Assembly: GCA_016710985.1 (NCBI GenBank)
Contig: JADJTX010000041.1
Coordinates: 1-34,446 of the forward strand
Direction: 5' to 3'
DNA length: 34,446 nt
From: Ignavibacteria bacterium
Lineage (GTDB): Bacteria > Bacteroidota > Ignavibacteria > Tepidaquicellales > Tepidaquicellaceae
This document shows, one piece after another, positions 25,934 to 34,446 of the stretch; within the stretch, counting starts at the first letter, position 1, and the number at the start of each line of letters is the position of its first letter. The notes beneath the pieces are model-generated. The model made no database searches. It worked only from the letters and a program-made list of their open reading frames with translations, and was not told where the DNA came from. The translations under genes were made by a program, and so were the position numbers.

Positions 25934-28900
25934 ATGAAAAAATACTTTTCATTTTTATTGCAATTTTTTGCAGGCAGTTCATTTTCACAACAGTTGAGAA
26001 TTACAGATCGTCTTCAGGCAAAATTGCAGTTTCTGAATCCTCTGGAATATACAAGAGTATTGATATTACTTAATGATCAGGTAGATATTGAATCCCTTGA
26101 CAAAGAGCTTTACAGAATAAATGCTCCTTTGAATTACAGAGCACAGACGGTTATCAATACTTTGAAACAAAAAGCATTACAAACTCAGGGACCTATACTT
26201 CAATATCTTAATTCTGAAAAAGACAGAGGGAAAGTAAATGAGCTGATGGATTTCTGGGTCACTAATGTAATTTATGCAGAGGTTACTCCGGATGTTGTTC
26301 TGAATCTTTCAACAAGAACCGACGTGCAAATGATCGATCTCGACGAGAAGATAACCTGGGATAAGCCAATTTATGACGAACCATTACCCGCCAACAACAG
26401 TACTGAATCAGTAGAAACAGGCCTGAAGGTAATCAAAGCAGATGAATTATGGAGACTTGGATTTACAGGCGCAGGCAGAACTGTAATGCATATTGATACT
26501 GGAGTTGACGGACTTCATCCGGCTCTCGCGTCGAGATGGTGGGGAAATAACGGAAGACCTTGGCAGCATGCGTGGTTTGATCCGGTATCTCCTTTTACAA
26601 CTTCCCCTACTGACTGCGGTACCCACGGAACTCATACAATGGGAATTATGTGCGGAAGAAATTCTGCAAGCGGTGACACTGTCGGTGTTGCTCCTGACGC
26701 TTACTGGATGTCAGCAGGAATTACGGACTGCCCCGGAGCAAGCTATCCTTCAATGAACATTGCTGCTTATCAGTGGGCAATGGATCCGGACAGCAATTCT
26801 GTAACAATGGATATGCCTGATGCCATAAGCTGTTCATGGCAGGATCCGAATGTAAGCGGTATAGCTCAGTGTACTTCAATCTATGTATCAACTTTAAATG
26901 CAGTTGAGGCAGCGGGTATTGCAGTTTGCTTTTCAGCGGGTAACTCAGGCTCCGGCGCATCTACTATTACTCCGCCAAAAAATATTAATACAGATTCTGT
27001 AAATGTATTCTCAGTAGGAGCAGTTGACGGAAATACTGTCGGTTACCCCATTGCAAGTTTTTCAAGCAGGGGTCCTTCAATCTGCGGCGGCTCGGGAACA
27101 CTTTTAATTAAGCCGGAAGTTTCAGCACCGGGAGTGAATGTCCGTTCACTTGTACCGGGAAATTCTTACGGATTGAATTCCGGAACATCCATGGCCTCAC
27201 CTCACGTTGCAGGAGCAATTGCATTATTAAAACAAGCTGCGCCGGGTCTGACCGGAAAACAAATAAAAGCAATTTTGTTTTCAACATGTACAGATCTTGG
27301 AACACCCGGTGAAGATAATACTTACGGAAAAGGTTTGATTAATCTCTTAGCTGCATTCCAGCAACTGGGACTTTATCCTTTGAATGCATTTAGCATACAG
27401 ACTCCTGCACCAGGAGCTACAATAGTTTCATTTCCAAATTCATCAACACCTGTTACCATTACCTGGGATACAGCAGCCACAGGCGCTCAATACAAATGGA
27501 TATTTGGACCGGCAGCAAATCCGAGATTATTAACTGTTCCTTCATCTACAAATTCCATTACAATGACTTTAGGTCAGCTGGACGTTTTACTTGCCAATGC
27601 AGGAGTAGCGCAGGGAAGTTCATTAGCCGGTCAATGGGATGTATGGTCATACCGCGTAAGTCCTGTTGATTCGCTGAAATCTTCAAACGGTCCGAGAGCT
27701 CTTACATTAACAAGAGGAGTTCCGGCTCTATCCGGCTTCGGTTTAAATTCACCTCCAAGCGGTGTGACAGTAACTACATCTGCATTCAATTCATCTTTGA
27801 TAAACATCAACTGGAGAAAATCAGGTGAAGGTGTTACATACAAATGGAAATTCGGAAGTCCTGCTTTATCTAATGTAAGATTATCTGTCCCGTCAACAAC
27901 TCGGGCTATGACACATCATTGACAATTGTAAACAATGCTCTAGACGGAATACTCGGAGGACTGGGATTGAATCCCGGAGATTCACTGGTCGGACAATGGT
28001 CTGTCTGGGCATACAATGCAAGTGATTCTTTGAAATCAACTGATACATATGCCATCACATTAAAAAGACAGGCGAAAGGTAATGTGATAGTTTTATATGA
28101 TTCTACTGTCGCAGGATGCAGAGTTGCAAAAGACTCAGTTGTAAATAACCTAAACAGCATTACAGAAACTTACGATCTCTTTAACAGAAAAGGACAAACA
28201 ACGGGTACTACTTCAATTTCTTTCAGAGGATATAAGAAAGTAATTTTACTCGGAGAAGGAACGTCGGTAGTATCAAATGTTGTGAAAGATTCGATCAAAG
28301 CTTATTTGAACTCGGGCGGAAATACTACAGCAACGAAATCAAAACTGATAATCCTTGCAGAAGATATCGGATATCAGCTGGACAGAACCGGTTCTACATA
28401 TCTTGATACACTTTTCTTCAGAACTGTCTTAGGTTGCCAGTATATCGCAGACAGACCTGGCACTTCAGGAAACCGCGGCTTAATAGGAGTTACTACCAAT
28501 CCTAACATTGCTGACAGTACGGTCGGCTCATTTCCGGATGTTTTAAGGAAGTCATCATCAGCTCCGGTGGGTCAGTTATACAGTCTTTATAAATTCAGAT
28601 TATTCCCTGACTCATTAAATGGTATCGGAAGAATAGGGACGAATTATAATATTTCAACGATGGGAGTAGATGTAGAGTCTTTGAGACCTGCATTTGATTC
28701 ACCTTCGGGTTCACCGGTTGCAAGACTGATGAAGGGAGCGATTGATTTTGTTGACGGAATGCTGACAGATGTAACACCTGTAAACACAGGTGTAATTCCT
28801 CAGACATTTTCATTAGCGCAAAACTTCCCGAATCCGTTTAATCCAACTACAAAGATAAATTTTTCAATTCCGAAACAGGGATTAGTTACTTTGAAGATTT

Positions 28901-29064
28901 ATGATGTGCTCGGTAAGGAAGTAATGACTTTAGTAAATGAAACGAAGGCGGTCGGAAATTATGAAGTGGAGTTCAACGGCAGCAACTTAGCCAGCGGAGC
29001 ATACTTTTACAGGATCGAAAGCGGTGAGTTTACTAATATTAAAAGGATGATACTTCTTAAATAA
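25934..29064 (+). CDS. Secreted subtilisin-like (S8) protease with SusE-like and Rossmann-like modules and T9SS tail (one frameshift)
   Basis: About 1043 residues after restoring one base near 27893-27899 (VPS-NNSGYDTS). The signal peptide MKKYFSFLLQFFAGSSFS is followed by an inhibitor I9-like propeptide (residues ~20-145, with YTRVLILLNDQVDIESL). The S8 domain has the full triad: Asp188 in MHIDTGVDG, His231 in CGTHGTHTMG and Ser419 in GTSMASPHVAG, plus the oxyanion Asn in AVCFSAGNSGSG. Then two SusE-like repeats (YKWIFGPAANPRLLT, GQWDVWSY; YKWKFGSP, GQWSVWAY), the Rossmann-like domain shared with the gene at 18646 (NVIVLYDSTVAGCRVAKDSV, YKKVILLGEGTSVVSN), and the sorting domain. The head differs from its neighbours while everything after it is shared, so this is a clear head-swap. 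Predicted secreted or surface-anchored protease. Confidence 0.9.
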
Positions 29065-29065
29065 A

Positions 29066-29121
29066 GTATTGAGTATTCGGCATTAGGTATTGAGTATTGA
29101 GTATTGAGTATTAGGTATTGA
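29066..29121 (+). repeat. GTATTGA heptamer array after the stop codon
   Basis: Copies of GTATTGA/GTATTAG with a diverged GTATTCG GCATTAG in between, beginning one base after the TAA stop. Confidence 0.85.
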
Positions 29122-29139
29122 ACTATAAAAAATTCATTA

Positions 29140-29176
29140 AAAGAGAGATAAGGTTAATTTTATCTCTCTTTTTTTA
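29140..29176 (+). terminator. Rho-independent terminator
   Basis: AAGAGAGATAA (29141-29151) pairs with TTATCTCTCTT (29160-29170), followed by a T run. It is homologous to the hairpin at 25711. Confidence 0.85.
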
Positions 29177-29216
29177 TGGAATTTTTACTTCTCAGATAGT
29201 TAAGAGTTAAACACTC

Positions 29217-29262
29217 GAACTAGACGAACTTAAAGAACTTAAAGAACTTAAAGAACTCAATA
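29217..29262. repeat. GAACTTAAA nonamer array
   Basis: GAACTAGAC followed by GAACTTAAA three times and GAACTCAAT: imperfect 9-base units, the same family as 21945-21988. Confidence 0.75.
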
Positions 29263-29501
29263 AGTTTTCGAAAAAATAATTTGTATCTGTAAATTAAAAT
29301 ATCTATATTGTTCGCGAATGTTCTTTTATATATCAGGCATAACATTTCAACCTGATATATTTATAGACAGGATTATTTAACAATAATTCTCTATTCCCCA
29401 AAGGAAGAAAAATTTGAAAGAAAAAACCTCTATCCACTTGCCTTTTTTTCAAATCGGAGAGTTCTTCCCAAATTTAAATTTCTCTATAAGGGAAAAATTA
29501 A
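29263..29501 (+). promoter_or_regulatory. Upstream region of the beta-helix gene with a hairpin
   Basis: A perfect 10-bp inverted repeat, ATATATCAGG (29328-29337) and CCTGATATAT (29351-29360) with a 13-base loop, lies about 140 bases before the ATG. It lacks a T-tract, so an operator or leader hairpin is more likely than a terminator. AAGGGAAAA (about 12 bases before ATG 29502) is the ribosome-binding site, as in the sialidase-like genes. Confidence 0.45.
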
Positions 29502-32500
29502 ATGAAGAAGAAGTATGCAATTTTTGCAACTATTATAATTGCGAATTTAATTTCCATTTGCGTATATTCGCAATCCGTAATATTTACACAGAATTTTGAA
29601 AGTGTGTGGACAACTCCTAACACACTGTCACCTTCGTGGAGCGGTACAACCGTGCCTTCAAATAATCAGTGGCATAAAAATTCCTATACAACCGGCTGGT
29701 CATCATCAGGAGGTTCTTATTCCCCTGCCGGAGCTAACAGTACTGCGTCTTCCGCTCGATTTCACAGTTTTGATGCTGCGAATAATTCCATTGGTGAAAT
29801 CATAACTCCAGCCATAGATTTTTCACCTTACTCAAACAATAAAAGACTGGTCTTCTATCTTACAAATGCTTCCGGAACAGATAAAATTGATGTTTATCTT
29901 TCTTTAGACGGCGGGGCTTCATACGGCCTGTCAGTCGGAACTTACGTGTTATCCGGAACCGGGTACTGGTCTTTGTATTCTGTTGATCTGGGAAATATTA
30001 ATTCTTCAAATGTAAAAATAAAATTTACAGCCACTTCAGATTTTGGAACTTCCGACACAGGTATTGATGAGATCTTTGTTTATGATGCCATTCCGCTGAC
30101 CGGCGTTAAATCAATAGATGCGTTTGGTGATTATACTACATTCAAAAGCGCGATTGAAGATTTGAATAAACATGGTGTCGGAACAGGCGGAATTACATTT
30201 AACGTTACACCGAATCAGACATTCACCGAGAACCTTCCGATACTGTCTGTAAGCGGGACGGAACTTAATCCGGTAATTTTTCAAAAATCCGGAAGCGGAA
30301 ATAATCCGGTCATTAAACCAACAGGAGGATCGGGCACAGCTGACTATGGATTTGCTTTAGTTGGAGCAGATTACATTACCATTGACGGAATTGACATTAA
30401 TATAAATTCGGGCAATGCAGTTGAATATGGTTTTTAATAAAAAATGTTAACTCAACTGACGGAGCTCAGAATAATACTATCAGGAATGCAAACATTATTC
30501 TTAACAAATCCAACATTGCCTCAATTGGTATTTTACAATCAACTTCAGCTTTATCAACAACCGGATATGCGAATGTGCCGGCATTGATCAGCGGTACAAA
30601 CAGGAACAATAAATATTATAACATTACAATTCAAAATGTTTATAATGGAATTTACCTTCTTTCCGGATCATCAACTTTAACCGATGCCGGAAATGAGATC
30701 GGGACAATTGATGACGGTGCTACAGTTATTGGAGCAGGCAGTCCCGGCAGCATCGGCAACGGTTCTCAGGCAACGTGGGGCATCCGGACATTTGCTCAGG
30801 GTAATTTAAAAATATTTAATTGCGAAATAAAAAATGTTACCTGTACGGGAATTAATTCTGTTGATGGTATCTTCGTTGACAATAATTCATTTTCTCCGGT
30901 AAGCACTGACACAACACGGATATATAATAATAAAGTTTACAATCTTCTTAATTCAAATACAAGTCCGACATCACATCGTGTTTACGGAATAAGAGTCAAT
31001 AACCCTGCGAATATTTCGAGCGTTTCGATGATCTATAATAATTTTATTTACGGTCTTAACAATGCATCGGCTAATACTTCTTCTCGACAGCTGATAGGTA
31101 TTTATGCGCAGGAATCCGGAAATGGTCTGAACTCCGTTCATAATATTTTATTTAATTCAGTCAGACTTTCTCCTTCGGGCATTTCGTGTCAGAATTCCTG
31201 TTTTGAATTAGGAACAACTTCAGGAGCGGTTTTACAAATATATAATAACATATTCTCTAATTTTACTTCAGCTCAGACCGGCAATGCAAGACATTATTGT
31301 ATGGTAACTCCGTCAGGGAGCTATCCCGGAAATGCAGGATCAACATCTGATCATAATGATCTTTACATTGCCAATGCAGTTAACGGTTTTACCGGACTGA
31401 CAGGTACCACGAACAGAGCAACATTAGCAAACTGGAAAAATGCATTTACTCCTAATCAGGATGTAAGTTCTTTTTCACAGGATCCGGGAATCATTTCATC
31501 AACCGATCTTCATATTGCTGCAGGAATAAATACACAACTGGAATCCGGAAGCCTTAACATATCAGGTCTAGAGTTTGATATAGATTCGGATACAAGACCC
31601 GGACCTTCAGGATCAACCAACGGCGGCGGCACTTTCCCTGATGTCGGAGCAGATGAATTTGACGGCATTCCTGTAGATAATATTCCTCCGTCAATATCCT
31701 ATTCACTTTTACAAAACTCAAGCAGCATTTCTGCAAGAGTTTTTCAAATGTCACTGTAAGCGACCCAAGCGGAATAAATGACACAGCAGGTTATCGTCCG
31801 CGTGTTTATTACAGGCGTTCGGGAGACTTAAACACTTTTATTGACAATACAAATAGCACCAATGGCTGGAAATACATTGAATCATCCAATGCAGGTTCTC
31901 CATTTGATTTCACTATAGATTATTCACTCTTAAACGGAGGAGTGAGCATTGGAAATGTAATACAGTATTTTGTTGTAGCGCAGGATCTTGCTTTTACACC
32001 GAATGTCGGAATTAATTCCGGGATCTTTACTTCAGCACCATCTGATGTAAACCTGACATCCGCTGTTTTTCCTTTGACAGGAAGCATTAATTCATACACG
32101 ATAGTAAATAATCCCCTTGCCGGAGATTATCTGATCAGCGCAACTGTATTGAACAGACTGACCGGGTTGGACATAACTTTTAAAAGGGAAACAGAAAAAG
32201 TTAGCTTGGAGGTAATGGAAAAATTACCCGGAGGCATTGAAAAGAAGAACAGAAGCAAAAGTAAGAATAAATCAAATTCAGTTCCCAGAAAAATCAGAAT
32301 TGAGACCGATAAAATTGTATGGACACCAATGAGCAAGGGCGGGACATACAAAGGCGATCTGTATGTTAAACGAAATGAAAATCCGCAATTTCAGATGGAT
32401 AACATATCAGGTGTATATTATACAATTACAGCCGCCGTTGAAGATCTGAATCTACGCGGAGCGGATTCTGAAGTTAGATTTTTACTTGATGATTCTTTAT

Positions 32501-34446
32501 ATGAAAATGAAACTCTACCGATAACAATTAATCCTTGGTCCGGCGCATCAGGCTCAAACACTTTAACAATTAAACCTAACGACGGTGTAAGTTCAAAGAT
32601 CAGCGGCTCGTCCCCTTCTGCAGTTTTCATTATTAACGGAGCTGATCATGTTATAATAGACGGTTCAAGCGACTCAGTTCAAAACAGCATATGTCCCGAA
32701 GCCACAGCTTCAAGAGATCTGACAATTGTAAACAATAATTCAAATACATCCAGTGCAGTCGTCTGGCTTCAGTCAAACTTTAGCAACGGAGCTTCAGATA
32801 ACAAAATAAGAAACTGTAACATCGAAGGCTTAAGCAATTCAAACACTCTGTTTGGGATCGGCTCTGGTTCTTCAATAATAAGTGTTATCAGCTCCGGAAT
32901 AAACAACGACAATAACATTTATGAGAATAACAGCATAAGCAAGACACAATATGGAATCTATTCTCAGGGCGAAGGTACGGCAAACAAAAACACCGGAACC
33001 GTCATCAGTCAGAATCTCCTGAATAAAAACTATCCGGATAACATACGATACTGCGGGATACAGGTAGGCTTTGAAAATGATGTAAGAATAGCAGCCAACA
33101 AAATTGAAAACTTAGAGACGGACGGAACACTAACTGCAATAGCAGCCGGGCTTTCTTCAACTGAGGTTATAATATCAAGCACTACCGGAAATGAAGTGAC
33201 AAATGCCGTGATTGAAAATAATATCATCAATAATATAAAATCAACTGACTCATTAGGCTTCTCAGCAATCGGAATTTCAGTAGCTTATGCATCATCAGGC
33301 ATTAACACTATTGTAAATAACATGATCTCGGGATTGAACGCTCTGTCATCATCACCGGATTTTACGAGCGGTATATTTTCAGGAGGAGGAACCGGCACAA
33401 CACACATTTATTTTAACACAGTTTCGTTATCGGGTACACGCGGAAATGCTACTTTTCCAAGTTTTTCTTTATCCTTAGGAGGAACATCTTCTGTTGCTGA
33501 TATCAGAAATAACATATTAGTTAACAATCAGACAAGTTCAGATGCAGGAAAAAGTTATGCAATTGGTTTAGGTTATGCTAATTACAGTAATCTTATTTCA
33601 AACAACAATGATCTTTTCACATCCGGTGCATCGGGAAAATTTTCAAAAGCAGGAGGTCTTCAACAGAACATAGGCACTGATCATCTGTCACTTCTGAACT
33701 GGCAGACTGCTACGGGGAAAGACAGTTTATCTAAAAATGTCCAGCCGGTATTTTCATCACCTTATCTGCATATACTGAATACTGATTCATCAAACTTAAT
33801 TAATCTGGCGAATACGGGGAATACAGTTTCTGTGAACACTGATATTGACTGTGATCCAAGAGTTAATTCATTTCCGGATATCGGGGCCGATGAGTTTGAC
33901 GGACTTGAAAATTCTCCTCCTTCGATTTCTTTTACTTTATTAACAAATACAAACAATGTTTCAAACAGAGTCCTATCCAATGTAACCATTACGGATTCTG
34001 ACGGTATAGATACAACCCCGGGTAACAACCCAAGAATTTACTTTAAGAAAGTTGGTGACGGAAATGATTTTGCAGGCTGGAAGTTCACGCAGGCAACTAA
34101 CAATGTTTCACCGTACGAGTTTACAATAGACTACTCTTTACTTTCGGGAATAACATACGGTGACACCATACAGTATTTTGTTACAGCACAGGATCTCCAA
34201 GCCGAACCTTCGGTCAGCATCAACTCCGGGACATTCGCATCAGCTCCGGTAAGTGTTGCATTGACTGCAGCTGCGTTCCCGATTAGCGGAACAATCAATT
34301 CCTACAAGATCAATGACGCGCCGTCGATTTCTTACACTGTGTTAACGAACACGAATAGTATTTCAAACAGAGTTTTATCAAATGTAACAATAACGGACTC
34401 AGATGGTATTGACACAGCCGGTAACAGTCCGAGAGTTTATTATAAG
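29502..34446 (+). CDS. Large secreted right-handed beta-helix protein with repeated Ig-like modules (two frameshifts, runs off the window)
   Basis: Over 1640 residues with the 3' end missing. Single T deletions at 30434-30438 (YGFLIKNVNS) and 31740-31744 (VFSNVTVSD) are bridged; after the second, the frame is open to the last base. The signal peptide is MKKKYAIFATIIIANLISIC. A cleaved-adhesin/MAM-like domain follows (residues ~25-200, FTQNFESVW, YFYL-like strands, FGTSDTGIDEIFVYD). Then come two right-handed parallel beta-helix regions with poly-Asn ladders (DYITIDGIDINI, NNKYYNITIQNVYNGIYL; NNNIYENNSISKTQYGIYS, NAVIENNIINNIKS), each ended by a FPDVGADEFDG / FPDIGADEFDG cap. An Ig-like module (PPSISYSLLQNSSSIS...FSNVTVSD, YYRRSGD, TIDYSLLNGG, VIQYFVVAQDL) follows each cap and starts a third time at 34323. 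A basic Lys-rich stretch lies near 32200-32290. A T9SS sorting tail is expected downstream but not seen. Likely a surface adhesin or polysaccharide-binding protein. Confidence 0.8.
31687..32107 (+). repeat. Ig-like module repeat, copy 1
   Basis: Begins PPSISYSLLQNSSSIS and ends LTGSINSYTI, about 140 residues. The homologous copies are at 33916-34316 (PPSISFTLLTNTNNVS...ISGTINSYKI) and from 34323 on (PSISYTVLTNTNSISNR, cut by the window end). Copies 2 and 3 are nearly identical at their starts, also in nucleotides (TTTCAAACAGAGT...ATCAAATGTAAC), so that duplication is recent. Confidence 0.75.
33916..34316 (+). repeat. Ig-like module repeat, copy 2
   Basis: Begins PPSISFTLLTNTNNVSNRVL and ends FPISGTINSYKI. 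It shares VLSNVTITDSDGIDT with copy 3 exactly and is more diverged from copy 1. Confidence 0.75.

Noticed and set aside
25689..25988. Minus-strand frame rich in ECVEW repeats
   Set aside because: It is the CACTCCACA nonamer array and a terminator read as codons; no homology and no start signal.
32127..34028. Several minus-strand frames opposite the beta-helix gene
   Set aside because: The plus strand is open and homologous from 31744 to the end of the window; the minus-strand frames are shadows.

Overview
The window looks like a piece of a low-GC genome from the Ignavibacteria side of the Bacteroidota/Chlorobi group, probably a draft or metagenome assembly. The main clue is at the 3' ends of four large secreted-protein genes (16260-29064). 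Each ends in a type IX secretion (T9SS) type A sorting domain with the QNYPNPFNP / LKIYDVLGKEV / LASGxYFY / KRMILLK signature typical of that group. Many reading frames are broken by single missing bases, often in A or T runs. This includes housekeeping genes (2-oxoacid dehydrogenase E1, mutL, acyl-CoA dehydrogenase, murI). I therefore read most frameshifts as assembly indels, report whole genes across them, and name the break points.

Layout. 1-2901: the end of a 2-oxoacid dehydrogenase E1 gene, a DUF433/DUF5615 toxin-antitoxin-like pair, decayed accessory genes on the minus strand (a DUF2971 gene with an internal deletion, and an antitoxin-like gene with only a stub of its toxin), and a DinB-like gene. 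3052-4017: a DUF4126 membrane protein and a small palindromic element with 11-bp terminal inverted repeats. 4018-10145: the most interesting block. An ECF sigma factor and a TPR protein are transcribed leftward. Four small exported proteins and a large TPR-CHAT (caspase-like) protein are transcribed rightward. A promoter-like motif, GGTTAC-N17-TATTAA, lies back-to-back between the two arms and recurs before two more of the small secreted genes. 10142-16115: a minus-strand housekeeping run: mutL, ftsY, acyl-CoA dehydrogenase, pyrE, murI. 16260-34446: five large exported proteins: a Ycf48/BNR-type propeller, two sialidase-like propeller proteins, a subtilisin-like protease, and a beta-helix protein that runs off the window.

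How the parts fit. The sigma factor probably drives its own operon and the small exported proteins. The TPR-CHAT protein may be the protease that controls or executes this response, and the small TPR protein beside sigma is the natural candidate for a regulatory partner. This resembles in outline the CHAT protease/ECF sigma logic known from Craspase, but no CRISPR component is present. The secreted proteins share exchangeable modules (propeller or protease head, paired SusE-like domains, a Rossmann-like domain of unknown function, sorting tail), and some share promoters and terminators, which points to duplication and domain shuffling.

A second theme is short tandem repeats. GTATTGN heptamers start at, or within about 10 bases of, the stop codon of several genes. 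9-bp repeats lie in gene-free stretches, and one appears to encode a signal peptide. No tRNA, rRNA, CRISPR array or transposase was recognised.
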